From NCBI GenBank assembly GCA_029204225.1, contig CM055106.1:39585827-39649826 (forward strand): DNA of 64,000 nucleotides, read 5' to 3'. A program made the position numbers and the translations under genes. The notes beneath the pieces are model-generated. The model did no database searches. It saw only the letters and a program-made list of their open reading frames with translations, and was not told where the DNA came from. This document shows positions 15,551 to 28,874 of the stretch, one piece after another. This DNA is from Diphasiastrum complanatum. Taxonomy: Eukaryota; Streptophyta; Lycopodiopsida; Lycopodiales; Lycopodiaceae. How positions within the stretch are numbered: position 1 is the first letter of the stretch; the number at the start of each line of letters is the position of its first letter.

Positions 15551-17827
15551 CACGTGCACACGCATGAGAGACCTCAAGGAGGAAAAAGGAGGCACCATCC
15601 AATCTGCCACAATAAATAGGTAATTTTCTTGTTAAGTCAGCACAGTTTTGCAAGCATTTCTGCAACCACATAAACATAAATTTATTTTTAGGGAAACAAT
15701 CGAATATGTGATAAACACATACATATGACATGAGTCCAGTTCTTCTAGTCTACAAAAAGCAAGAAAGATGATTGACTAGATATTGTGAATCAATATTTTC
15801 ATGTCACAGAAAATAAAAAATGTTTATGTATTTTGTTAGTTGTCTTTACTCTTGGATCTTGGTAGGAAGTTAGCAATAATGTTTGTTATTTCATACGTAC
15901 ACTCCACCCATTCATGGGTAATATTGTGCAATTTCTAATAATATTCAAGGCTTCTCATGTTGCCTTTCTATGAATATTAAACTATGTCTAAAATAATGCA
16001 ATATACATAAGAGACTTTTATATTATGGTCCCACCAGCACTAATCGTGTTCACGTGGATTTGTGGTTGTCTACTTATTGCATCACTTTCAATCATGGACT
16101 TTATGTTGAATTGTATTTCTTTTTCAAGGTTTTATACAAGTTTGAGATATGACATTCAATATTATATTTTCATTTGCTGCATTATTTAATTAATATTTCA
16201 CATTTTCAAAAAGGCCACATTCCAATAAGAATGCCAAGTGTTGAAGTTACCACCATCTAGAATACACACTATATCTTTTGTGCATTTATTGTCATATATA
16301 TCTTTTGAAGTCACCTTATCAATTACAAATAGATCCTTGTAGTGTCAAATTCATTGAATTTACAAAATGTTTTATAGTGATGAACACAATATGCTCTTGT
16401 TCAAGTATTGTACTAGTATGTTGGACAAAACCATTATCATTCTATGGCCATAAGATATAACTAAAGCAATAAGCTATTCAAGTAAACGAAAAGCTTTGTG
16501 ACCTTTGCATCCTTGCCAATATCAAAGATATCACATAAATCTAGGTAAATCATTACCTCCATTCTACTGTGGCATTTGACCTTCAAAGATAGAAGATGAA
16601 TTCAACTCTTAGATGCATGCTTCTTGTCTAATTAACTTTGTTTCACATCTTTTTACACCATATTTTGAGACCAAGTTTTGAACAAGTAAGGAACCTTTGT
16701 AGTGGAACTTGAACTTAATGGAAATTGAAAAGAAAAGGAGTAAATGGAGGGGCCATGAGGGAAGCTAGCTATAGTGGTACAAGAAACATGAACTTTGAGA
16801 GGGGTTACTAGCTTTCATTAAGTATGAAGCCAAAACAACAATAAAAATAATAAATGTTAAGAAAAAGGTCAAATTGCAACAAAAATACTTTTGGTGATGA
16901 GATTTGAGTGGTTGAACATAGAAAAATAGTGTTGAATTGGATGCTTCCAACATGACAATGAAGAAAGAGTTCACACACTAAAGTGAACTTGAAAGAGAAA
17001 TGTTTTGAAAATAAAATGAATTAAAGAGTCAAGACTATGTTCACATCGTAGTAGTCATACTATAGTACCAAGATTTGAAATAGAGTTGAAAATAGAAAGG
17101 TTAAATGATTTTGAAAAACTAATAGGAAGGCCATTATTTTATTCTCTTAAAGTGATCAATCCACATCCCAACTTGACAAAAAATGACATGTTCTTAAACA
17201 AGCTTGCTCTATCAATGGTGGTGGTATGCTTCATGAGGCTTTCCCTCACAATGGAAATCTAAACATTTGATATAAAACAACTTCAGAATTATTAGAGTCT
17301 CTATATCATTTATCCGCATGCGTATCCATGGGCCCAACACCAGACCATTTGCAAGCTAGATGGACCTTTGTGTGGATATTGGTATGGCTTCTCTATTGAA
17401 AATACATTGTATAGTTTTGCATGGAAGTACCACATTGATAATGTTTTTAGCATATGCTTAGTTGCCAGTCAACTCTCCAACCGTTTCCCGTGGGACCATT
17501 CATGTGAAACTTCCACGTCAATATTTTTTCTAGAACTTTGGTTGCCCTCCCCCCTGTCCCCAATCCCTACCAAAGACTTTGAGCAAACTTCAAATTTAAA
17601 TTTGGTCCATGCATGAATTACAAAGTTTTTCCATGTGTTTATCGATAATTTGAGTCTACATGGTATGTTCCACACATAATTTATGGAATTTTTCATTAGC
17701 ATTTAGAGAATTTGGGTTATGCATGAACTTCCACAAATAGTTATTTATAAAAGTAGTAGTAGAGTGAAAGAAATAGCCCTCCCTAATTTTGGCAAGATGA
17801 TATTGAGAAGAAATATCTTTTTTTGTG

Positions 17828-18830
<1,003 letters not shown>

Positions 18831-19914
18831 TCACTTAAGTGAGACACCCTCCTCAAGTACTAACGATTCCAAAATGACAATGACAGATTAATGATAGCAT
18901 AAAGTCCTTGCTAGCTTCACTTAATTCCACAATAGTAAGAGGTTTATGTCAAGCTGGTTATATCCATTTTAGATTTTGACAAACGATTTCATTCATCTCA
19001 TTAGTCATAAGCCATTCCAACTTCATCAAAACTTAAAGAGGTTTAACCTCTTTTAGTTATTCTTATATATAAAGGATCTAAACATTTTTCGTGTTAGATA
19101 GAGACTTATATTACAATGATCACTTCCAAGTCAATAGCAACCGTATGACCACATAATCAAACATGCATGTCATGCACTTTTGTTTATCATGCTTTTGAAG
19201 TACTCCAAAGGTTACTTGGGTGGTCGTAAATTCATGGCAAGGTCATTGAATTTAAGTGAAAAACATGAAACTTTTGAAAGGGGGAGAAGCATGTAGATGG
19301 CACTACACTTTGCAAAATCATGCTTTAGACAAGGAGTCGAACCCTGGCGCTGGTGACGGTCTGTGGAGCTCCACATAGTTATTGTACAAATTCCATATCA
19401 AATGAGGTGATAGGAGTTTCATAGTTGGTGGATTGTAGGGTTTAGTAATGGGATATCTCCCATGTAGTCGTAATGGACTCTCAAATTTCGGGCAATAGAG
19501 AGCTGCAAGATGACATGCAAAATATAATAGATCAAGCTACTATTCATCATATTTTTGTATTGTATACAATTGCAGAACACCTGCTCTAACCAACTAAAAA
19601 ACACTAGATGTTGTTCACCCATTCAGACTACACAATACATAGGTAAAGAAGGCGATGACAACATGTGAAGCTCACTAAGACATGCAATCGTCACCCTTCC
19701 TTGTAGCTTAACGAGAAGAGGTGAACTAAAGGTCACTACCATTGGGACTTCTGTAATAAATGTACAAATTTTGCAATGTACAGATGATCAATTATTGAAT
19801 ACAGTTCAAGTGACAAGCATCCCACTTGACAAATACCCAAGTGATAGGGCATGAACTATATTCTCATTAAGTTGTGTAGTTCAGCCTCCTTACCAATATC
19901 TTATACTTACCATA

Positions 19915-21665
19915 GAATGAGTACGCATCTTGGTTTCCAAGGGGGTGTTTGAACTTGGGATCAAAGAAACTTCGGATGCCAAACTAACCAACTAAGTCAA
20001 CCCTGTTGGATTACCATATAATGAGTATGTTGGTTTCAAAGGGGGGCTTGAACCTGGGACCAAAAACTTTGGATACCAAGGTAACAAATTGAGCCAACCT
20101 TGTTGGATTGTATGGCCAGTTTCCAAGGGGGGGCGTGAACTTGGGATCAAAACACCAAGAATGGATTATCATAGAATGAGTAACTTTGGATGCCAAGGTA
20201 ACCAACCGAGACAACGATTCAATTACAATAGAATGAATAAGTTTGGGAAACCAACTGGACCAACTTTAATGGGTTAACATAAATTGATTAACATTGGATG
20301 CCAAGTAATACCAAGGCAGTCTGATTAGATTACCATAGAATGAGTAACTTGGGATACCAAGGTAACCAACTAAAGCAACCCTATTAGGTTACCATAAAGA
20401 GAGCAGCTTTGGATGCCAAGGTAACTAACCTAGACAACTTGATTGGATTACCATAGAATGAGTAAGATTGAAAACCAAGGTAAACCAACTAAACCAACCT
20501 TATTGGATTACCATAGAATGAGTAAGTTTGGAAACCAAGGTAACCAACCCTATTGGATTATCATAGAACGAGTAACTTTGGATGCCAAGGTAACCAACTA
20601 AGAAAACTCAATTGGATTACCATAGGATGAATCAGTTTGGAAACCAAGGAAACCAATTGAGCAAACCCTAATGGATTACCATAACGTGAGTAACTTTGGA
20701 TGCAACCAATCGAGACAACCTGATTGAATTACATAAAATGAGTAACTTTGGATGCCAAGGCTCAATTGGATTACCATAGAATGAATAACTTTGGAAACCA
20801 AGGCAACCAATTGAACGAACCTTAATGAATTACCATAAAAAGAGTAACTTTGTATGCCAAGGTAAGCAATTGAGACAACCTAATTGGATTACCATAGAAT
20901 GAGTAAGTTTGAAAACCAACTGAACTAACCCTATTGGATTACCATAAAACGAGTAACTTTGGATGCCAAGGTAACTAACTGAGACAACTCTATTGGATTA
21001 CCATAGAATGAGCAACTTTGGATATCGATTGGACCACCTTAATGGATTACCATAAATGGAATAACTTTGGATGCCAAGGTAAACAACTGAGACAACCCCA
21101 TTGGATTGCCAAAAAATGAGTAAGTTTGGAAACCAAGGTAACCAACTCCACATTGAATTATCATAGAATGAGTAACTTTGGATGGCAAGGTAACCAACTG
21201 AGACAACTCTAATGGATTACCATGAATGAGTAACTTTGGAAACCAAGGAAACCAATTGAACCAACTTTACCATAAAATGAGTAACTTTGGACAATTGAAC
21301 CAACCATATTGGATTACCATAAAATGAGTAACTTTGAATGCCAAGGAAACCAATTGAGACAACTCGATTGGATTGCCATTGAATAAGTAACTATGGATGC
21401 CAAGGTAACCAACTGAGCCAACTCGATTGGATTTACCATAGAACGAGTAACATTGGATGCCGAGGTAACCAAGTGAGTCAACCCAATTGGATTTATCCTA
21501 GAAGAGTTAACTTTGGATGCCAAGATACCCAATTGAGCCAACCCGATTGGATTACCATAGAACGAGTAACTTTGAACGCTAAGGTAACCAACTGAGCCAA
21601 CCCGATTGGATTACCACAGAACGAATAACTTTGGATGGAAAGATAACCAACTTCAGACAAAGACA
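19915..21665. repeat. Minisatellite of about 59-bp units upstream of the NLP promoter
   Basis: Roughly 28-30 degenerate head-to-tail copies share the core GATTACCATAGAATGAGTAA, followed by CTTTGGATGCCAAGG and TAACCAACTGAGACAACC. Units vary from about 40 to 62 bp through internal deletions. The array has no sustained reading frame. It stops at about 21665, some 200 bp before the GA tract of the presumed NLP promoter. Confidence 0.9.
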
Positions 21666-21863
21666 ACCTGACTCAACTACCACATAATGATGAATATGGT
21701 GGGTTGGGTATATAGAGGTTGCTGCTACATAGCCCCCAACGCATTATTGCAATTTGGGGGAGGGGTGGGGGTGTGTCGCTGTTGCGAGTCGCGATCACCG
21801 TTTTGGAAGGTCGCTTTCGGATCGCAAGTCGCGGCGACACCTGCTGGGCTCCCCCCTTATTTG

Positions 21864-21866
<3 letters not shown>

Positions 21867-21904
<38 letters not shown>

Positions 21905-22674
21905 TATATTGCGATCCTCGTCTTTTGGTGCAGTGTATATATATTACTGTGCTGCGCTGTTGTTATGCTTCTGCTCGTCGTTGTTTTTTTCTATTCTGTG
22001 CTGCGCTGCTGCTGCGGGAGATGCGACGGACTCCTTCGGACGGCCTCCTGGCCTCACCTCGGACCAGGTCGCTGTCTGCTCACGTCGTCCTCCATTATCG
22101 TGCCGCTGCTCATGTTGCTTGCTCGAAACCTATTGTTATCAATTTCCCATGGACGCTTTTCTTTCTTGTCTACGATCCAATGATCTGCCGGTGTGTTATG
22201 GCGGCCTCCAGCCCCGGCGCCACAGCCAGTGATGCACACATACTTGCAGGGTTGGAATTACTACGTGCTGCACTGTTTTGGCTGAGATATCGTACTTGCA
22301 GTGGTGATATTTATTCTGTGCACTGAGATTTCATATTTGCAGTCCTTATATGTGAAGAACAATTCACGTCTATCTATGTTATGTGCGTTTTTATTCTTGA
22401 ACAGCAGATTTTCGGAGTTGTAGGATAAGATTTGCTGAGTGGTTTGACGTAATGTTAGATTGGTCAATATGGGTAATGTTTATTATGTCCAAGGGTTTGG
22501 CTGAGATATCATACTTTGCTGGGGTAATATTCAGTACGCTCACTGTTTTTGCTGAGATTCATAATTGCAGTGCCTATGTTTATTATTCCCACTGTTATGG
22601 TGAGATATGAGACTTTAGGGGTTTTCTTGCTTGATTTGCGTGCTTGATCGAACCTTGTTTTTCTTTTGGCTATC
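21867..22674 (+). promoter_or_regulatory. Probable NLP promoter/5' leader: GA tract, TATA-like box and GC-rich leader
   Basis: A (GA)n tract at 21867-21901 is followed by a TATA-like stretch at 21936-21945 (gtgTATATATATT). A C/G-rich segment from about 21960 to 22120 follows, then T/G-rich sequence up to the ATG at 22675. GA tracts are bound by plant BBR/BPC factors, and a TATA box would place initiation near 21970. The leader would then be about 700 nt, possibly with an unspliced or spliced 5' UTR intron that I cannot delimit. Several short upstream ATGs are present. The assignment is inference from position and composition. Confidence 0.4.
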
Positions 22675-24012
22675 ATGGTGGAGCCAACTGGTGTCAAATC
22701 TTTGCATCAGAGCAATCAAAGCACTGGCTTGTCTTTCTGGCCATCCTCGGCAGATATGGCAAGCGCTGGTAGTGTGGTTGCACAGAGCGCAGGTCATACC
22801 TGGGACTCTAGATTCGTGCTTGAGGATTCTACGCTGATAGATTTGATGGATGTTGATTCTCTCTGTCATCAAGCCTCCGAGCAGTGGGTCTCTGCTGGAG
22901 ATAGCGACCTTCTAAGCAGTTCTTATAACTCCTCTGTTTCACCATCGCCTCTAGTTACATGTGCATCAACTCAACCGGCTGCTTTAACTATCAGATCAGA
23001 GTCCATGCCGCCCTTTCCTTCTCCCTTTTCTCACACCCAGACTTTTCCGGTGCAGGAATCTAGATTTTCCTTCCCTTCAGTTTCTCCAAATACATCCCCT
23101 AACGACACTTTTTCAGAAACAGCGCCATCCCAATGGATGTTTCTTCAGGAAATTTTAGGAATATCTTCCTCCAGCGCGCTGGATGGCCTTGGCAGTCGTG
23201 GGAGCCCTATCATATCGGACGGTCCCATTATGGCTTCGGATGCTAATGCCAACAATCTCAAACAGAATCAGAAGCCGTTGTCCGCTCAAGAAATCGAGCT
23301 GTATTCAACTCCCCTTCTGCAAGAAAATCTCAAATATGGAAATAGGGAATTCTTATCAGATTTGACAAAGGCATCATCTGTTGCAGAGCCATTGGCCCCT
23401 ATGGACTTCAAGAAGGGGATTGAAGCGGGTTATTTTACAAGCCTGGAGGAGGATCGTAACCATGTAGGTTATCAGAGACCACTAAAAAAGCGTACAGCAT
23501 TGGAAAAATCCGATGATTGCCGTAGGGAAACAAAAATTGACACATTACCAGCTCTAAGGGAGCGAATGGTGCAAGCTCTGAAACATTTGAAGCTTTCCAG
23601 GCGTAATACTCTTGTCCAGGTTTGGATGCCAGTGGTGCAAGGGAACAAATTTATCTTAACAACACGAGAGCAGCCTTATGTGCTAGAAAAGGGAAATGAT
23701 AGCCTTCATTTGTACCGAGATGTGTCATCTAGGTATGTCTTTCCTACTGAGAAAGATTCTCAGGCTTTTCCAGGCCTCCCAGGACGTGTTTTTCAGAAAA
23801 AATTGCCGGAGTGGACTCCTAATGTGCAGTATTACAATAGTCGAGAATTTCTTAGAGTAAACCATGCTATAATATGTGATGTTCGAGGTACTGTGGCGGT
23901 ACCCGTGATCGAGCCAAAATCTCATTCTTGCCTTGCGGTTGTGGAACTAGTCATGAAAGCAGAAAAGACCGCTTTTAGTACAGAGATTGGCATCATATGT
24001 CGTGCTCTTCAG
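22675..24012 (+). CDS. NLP: NIN-like protein (NLP) transcription factor, coding exon 1 (N-terminal regulatory region)
   Basis: This exon encodes the first 446 residues of an RWP-RK/PB1 transcription factor of the NLP family. Members are nuclear, act in nitrate-responsive transcription and, in legumes, gave rise to NIN. The first ATG at 22675 follows an in-frame TGA at 22645, so it is the natural start. Residues 1-290 are low-complexity and Ser/Pro-rich. Residues about 292-446 form the conserved NLP GAF-like domain, with hallmarks VQVWMPV, LPGRVF, KLPEWTPNVQYY and a C-terminal ICRALQ. The donor site CAG|gtaatt at 24012/24013 falls exactly where NLP homology breaks off (phase 0). Family identity is very secure from RWP-RK and PB1 in later exons. 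Nitrate regulation is inferred from the family. The total of about 1296 residues is longer than Arabidopsis NLPs (about 800-960). Confidence 0.93.
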
Positions 24013-25334
24013 GTAATTGATCTCTGTCAGGGAATAATTAAGCTACAAGTATATTTTTATGATCAGATTATTGTGAATATTGAATTTGCTTTGTTCTTTA
24101 TGGTGAAGTGCTAAAAAATGGTTTCGATATCTTTGTGATTGACAATATTTGAGAGAGGGTAAGATGAATCTTAAAGTTTTCCAATTTGATAGCATTGATG
24201 CTTCACGGTGAATATAGTTGATTGTGCATCCTCTGCACTTGATTCACGCACAATTATCTCACAAGTAGCTGCTTCTCGATTGACCTCTTGCCATTCTTCA
24301 CCCAGATCTGCCTTCTGGGTCAGAGCAATTCTTTGACCAGAAGAGATTAGACCCAAACCATGAAACATCAGCAAAAATTGTTAACTATTGTCTTTTGACA
24401 TGTATTCAACACGACTCATGGAGAACTCTTAACTATTGCCTTCGACATGTATTCACATGATGGAAATCAATATTTGCAGGCACTTATTGCGCATTTTCAT
24501 TTACTGAGGCCGGCCATCAGCATAGCGTAGAAGGAATTCATGGCATAACTTTGAAAAGCCTAATTTTTTTTTCTGTGTAGAGTCCAGCAACAAATCAATT
24601 ACAAGCAAGCATCAAGGCATTGCCTGCTGAGGGTCTCTTATTCTCTGATATAGAATACTGTTAGAACTATTGAATTATCAAATTAGGATACTAACAAGCA
24701 GTTTTATGTTTTTTGAACCTTTTTTATATTTTTTACATCACTTGTAGGGGACCTTGTAGCTCCTTGAAATCAGCTTTGAATTGAAGGAGAAGATGGGACA
24801 TCAAGCTTCTTGATCAAAAACTAGCACTTAAAGGTATGGTAGTATGTGAATAAGGTCTATCAACACACGAGTAACAATCTTGTATACATGCAGAGTGGAT
24901 GCCGTGCTCAGGCTTTGATCTAAAAAATTCCATCTAAGCAAGATCATTAATTTTGTAAGTGCAAGACTTTCTTCCATAAGCACCCTCATGTACATTGATT
25001 GATCTCCATACTTGGATTGTATATGCTCATCTATTGTCACGCGACACCCCATTTTGCGAGTTAGAAATATTATCAATAAATTGCTTCTTGGAGATTAGAT
25101 GTGTCCATGGAGTTTGGAGATCTTAACATCCACATATTTGATGTAGTCACATCTCTTACCGACCTCTTTAATATCCTTGTTGTTGACCATATTACCATTG
25201 TCGATCTTTAAAGCTGAAAGCCCTAGAAGACTTCAAAATTATCACATGATCATGAATAAAGTCAACTTTGTTTTATCCTTTAAGAGACCATTTTAGAGGG
25301 GATGTTAGTAGAATTCTTAGAGGCTAGTTTTTGA

Positions 25335-25708
25335 TGAACATATAGGTCTATCTATGAAGTATCGTTACCTCAATAACACACAACACATGAAAGCTTGAAG
25401 GAAACTAGCTATGAAAGCATCAACAATACAAGGAAAGCTTAAGCACCACAAGAAACCAAATTTAGGAACTCCAAATGCTTGATTGATTGAGAGGAGGGTG
25501 TGGAGGGTGAATCCTCCCTTACATAAGCAGAAACTATTGAGGTGAGTCTTATGCCACATGGCCACTTGGACCCAACTTGCACTTATTTTAACTTAAAAAG
25601 AGGGGTACAATGCATGTGCAATTAAATTGCCCCCACGACAAATGCATAACATAAAACCATGTAAGTGCCTAGAGCCGCTAGGGGTAAAATAGGCATTATA
25701 TTTCAACA
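25335..25708 (-). repeat. Copia-type LTR of the relic in NLP intron 1
   Basis: The end ...TTTCAACA at 25708 adjoins a pol frame ending in AGC-stop exactly as in the intact element. The other end begins TGAACATA. Similarity to the 32459 LTR is patchy (shared ATGAAAGCTTGA and GGGTAAAATAGGCATTA), so it is a related older family. The outer boundary is approximate. Confidence 0.65.
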
Positions 25709-26830
25709 ACCCGCGTTAATGGCTATTTTGTTTAATGTAACACCTAAAGACTGTCCAAATTTCTCAGATTTTTCTTTGCTAAGCGGTTTAGTAAGGATGT
25801 TTGCAGTCTGATCTTTGGTGCCACAGAACTCAAGTTGAATTTCCCCACTGTGCACTTTCTCCTGTATGAAGTGCTGATTGACCTCAATGCGTTTCGTCTT
25901 GGCATGGTATACAACATTCCTCGCAAGCTGAATGCAACTCTGGCTATTGCAATACATCACTGTAGGACTCACTTGAGCAATCTGCATATCAACCAACGAG
26001 TGCCTCAACCATATAGCCTCGCAGGCAGCCCTCGTAGTCACCCTATACTCAGCTTCTGTCAAAGACAATGCTATGTGAAATGAATAAACTTTGGCCAACT
26101 ATGATCATCCATTTGTTATGTATATCAAGTTGCCCACCAGTGTTTCGTCTACAAGCGGTGTCCCATCACAGCCATGAATGGCTTGTTACTTGTATCACTA
26201 GGAGTGGCTATAGGCTTGCAATCTTGCATATTGAATCTTCGAAGAAGCTCATTTGCATTTTTTGCCTGGGATATAAAAAGAATGTAATGTTCCTTCCAAA
26301 CTACTAATCCTAGGCAATAATGTATCAGCCCAAATCTTTCATGTCAAATTCACGTGAAAGTTCTTCTTAACCTTAGCAATAAGCAACTTATTGCTACTTG
26401 TGATGATAAGATCATCAACATAGAGAACAATAATCTCTATGTCCTCTTTCTCCCTCAAAACACACAAGTTACAATGAGATTTTCTTCTCTCAAGGTTATG
26501 CTTTGTGAAGTAATCATCAATATGACTGTACCATGCCCTAAGTGCTTGCTTTAACCCATACAAAGCTTTCCTAAGCTTACATGCCAGCCCTCATCCTCAA
26601 AACCCTTGTGGCTGCTCCATGTAAACCTCTTCCTTCAATTCTCCATTAAGGAAGGCACTTTTAACATCTATTTGTTGAATGTCTCAATGAAAAAATAGGC
26701 TGCCATTGCCAACACGCTTCTTATCGATGTCATCTTAACAACAGGAGCGAAGATCTCATCATAGTTAAGCCCTTTCTGTTGAGCAAAGCCTTTTGCAACA
26801 AGTCAAGCCATTAGATGCTTCACCTACCCA
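25703..26830 (-). pseudogene. 5'-truncated Copia RT/RNase H relic in NLP intron 1
   Basis: Minus-strand frames give the RT region (GFAQQKGL, LYVDDLIITSSNK, YGLKQALRAWYSHIDDYF) and the RNase H/C-terminal region (EAIWLRHSL, CNSQSCIQLARN, QTANILTKPLSKEK). They are broken by frameshifts and a deletion between about 26100 and 26340. Gag, protease and integrase are missing: homology stops at about 26830. Here EAI is followed by Trp, which shows what the TAG in the younger copy at 33161 replaced. Confidence 0.85.
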
Positions 26831-27507
26831 CATAGTTTAGTTTGTTGTCAAACCTGGATCTAGAAGACGTTAAAGTAGGTACTAATGGAGTTGAACCACA
26901 CTAAACTAGCTCAAAGCTGATTGAAGTGAGCTAAAGTTTAACCTTATCTCAACTAAACTTTTGAAGACATTCAAAAGATAAGGTTCAAGCTACAGACTGA
27001 TTCAAAGTACAATAAATTATTATGGTATCATTTCAGCATCATTCTACAGCCTTATATTTGGAATTAATCAGTCCCTAGAATTACTTAGATTGTAGTTAGC
27101 CTCTTAGATTTGGTCATTACCTTTTTTAAAATTTTGATATATGTTACATTGAAAAGTCGTAAAATTTATTTATGCACTTGTCTCTGTCCTTTTACTTTGT
27201 GCGAAAGACGTCAATAAAGCACACTGAGTTTCTCCTTCTGGGTGACTGAGCTTGATTTTTTTCTGACAAGCATTTCACATCTCAATACTTTGAGTAAGTG
27301 GTGTTTGCAACTTTTCAATATAATCTGTAAATTTTTGGTGAAGTCTTCCTGCTATGCTTTGAGAGACTTACTTCCTTTGAGTCTTCTCATTTCGCTTTTT
27401 GACCATAGTTTTCGCGGTGTAGTCTATTCGTTCATTCATTGAACTGAAATCTTTTTGGTAGTTCTTTTCTTCTGGTGCTTATGTTTGACGTGAAATATTC
27501 ATTACAG

Positions 27508-27555
27508 GCTGTGAGCTTGACAACAGTAGCAGACTGTGACTCGCTATCACGACAG
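27508..27555 (+). CDS. NLP: NLP transcription factor, coding exon 2 (16-codon exon)
   Basis: This is a 48-bp exon flanked by acceptor attacag| and donor CAG|gtataa. It encodes AVSLTTVADCDSLSRQ, which continues the conserved NLP motif ALQ-AV-x-L interrupted at the end of exon 1. Both boundaries are phase 0, so the reading frame is preserved. Intron 1 (24013-27507, 3495 bp) precedes it and a 175-bp intron follows. It is too short for a simple ORF search but is required to restore the family consensus. Confidence 0.85.
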
Positions 27556-27730
27556 GTATAAGCTTATCTATTTTGTTTATAAGTACAAAATTGTAGATCA
27601 GGGGAGTATGGCAAATGGGTTGAAAAGTGTCAAGAGGTTGTCTGCATTATTTATAGCATCCAATGCACCTTATGAACTTTTTCTCAACCTTCCAACTCGG
27701 TCATTCAAAAAAACCTTGTTTTGTAATCAG

Positions 27731-28874
27731 ATGCCAACAGAAGGCCATCATGCCACATTGGCTGAGATATTGCAAGTACTCACAGCTGCTTGTGAGACTC
27801 ACAAATTGCCAATGGCTCAGACATGGCTTCCTCACAGTAGATTGGGCATTAAAGATGATGATAGTGAGCATAACTATGTAAAGTTAAGTGGTAGATGCAC
27901 TGATAGAGGCTGCTCCAAAACTTCTGTTGGTGAACCTCCCATTTTGCTAACGGGGGATGCGCCTTTCTATGTGAACGATAGTCGAATGTGGGGCTTCCGC
28001 CAGGCATGTACTGAACATATCTTGGAGAAGGGGCAGGGTGTCCCAGGAAAAGCATTTGCATCAAACCAGCCTGTTTTTGTCGGTGATATACGGAATTATG
28101 GGAAATCAGAATATCCCCTTGGACATTATGCTAAAATGTTCAATCTGACTGCAGCAGTTGCAATAAGACTGAGGAGCATTCACACCTGCAGTGATGACTA
28201 TGTCTTAGAGTTCTTTTTGCCCTCCAATTGTGTTGCTGCTACTGAGCAGCAGCTATTGCTCAACTCTCTTTCTATAACTATGCAGCGAGTCTGTAGGAGC
28301 TTGCGTACTGTGACAGATGAAGAACTTGCGGAGGAGTTGGCCTATAACCACCAGGAAGCTATTGGAAAAGTCCAGAACACAACAACGTGCAATCCTACTC
28401 TGGGGGATGCTCTTAAAGGCGAATTATCAACAGGGTCATCTTCTGTGATAATAGCACTTTCTGAAAGTGATTCTGAAGCATTGCCAAGACCCTTCCAAGG
28501 AGGGCAATCGCAAGACAAACTGCGGCTCTTGTCTTCTTTGGGAGCTTCGGTTGTCTCAGAGGAGCTTCACTTGTCAGAGCCACTTCATAGTCAGAAAGAA
28601 TGCAAGCAAGAGCGTGATTCTGGGATGGGTGAATCAAAGGAGGGGTTCAAGCAAGCATTAGAGCTTCAGATGTCAAAGCAAAAGTATCAGTCACAGATGC
28701 AATGTGGCGATGGCTCGTTCAACACCCCACATTCAACTACCACTTTTCCATCTTCAATACTCGAGCATACAGCCAATAAGAAGAGAAGAGGAACAACAGA
28801 GAAGACTGTTTGCTTGAAAGTGCTTCAGCAATACTTTGCGGGCAGCCTTAAGGATGCTGCTAAAAGCATTGGAG
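27731..28874 (+). CDS. NLP: NLP transcription factor, coding exon 3 (second GAF-like region and first half of RWP-RK)
   Basis: The acceptor lies after a T-rich tract ending aatcag| at 27730. An alternative acceptor nine bases further is in the same frame. The exon encodes residues 463-843 plus one base of codon 844. It contains the NLP-typical segment (ILQVLTAACETHKLPMAQTW, then GFRQACTEHILEKGQGVPGKAF and EYPLGHYAKMF), a Ser/Gln-rich linker, and from about residue 812 the basic start of the RWP-RK domain (KKRRGTTEKTVCLKVLQQYFAGSL continuing to KDAAKSIG). The donor ggag|gttgga at 28874/28875 is phase 1. The codon is completed by TC of exon 4 to give Val, matching the family motif [15 protein letters not shown]. 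The coding sequence reads without stops or frameshifts, so the gene appears intact. Confidence 0.93.

Larger units (their letters stand above)
24013..27507 (+). other. NLP intron 1 (3.5 kb)
   Basis: It has GT (gtaatt) and AG (attacag) boundaries. It contains an antisense, 5'-truncated Copia relic (25335 to about 26830). The remaining parts (24013-25330 and 26830-27507) are AT-rich sequence in which I see no other feature. Confidence 0.85.

Noticed and set aside
19915-21665. Possible CRISPR-like array because of regular spacing
   Set aside because: There are no unique spacers. Units are contiguous and diverge gradually, and the sequence is eukaryotic.
21687-22326. Three overlapping frames of 154-190 codons just upstream of NLP
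   Set aside because: They overlap one another in different frames, cross the GA tract and TATA-like box, and have no family motifs. A leader/promoter region explains the GC-rich open sequence better.
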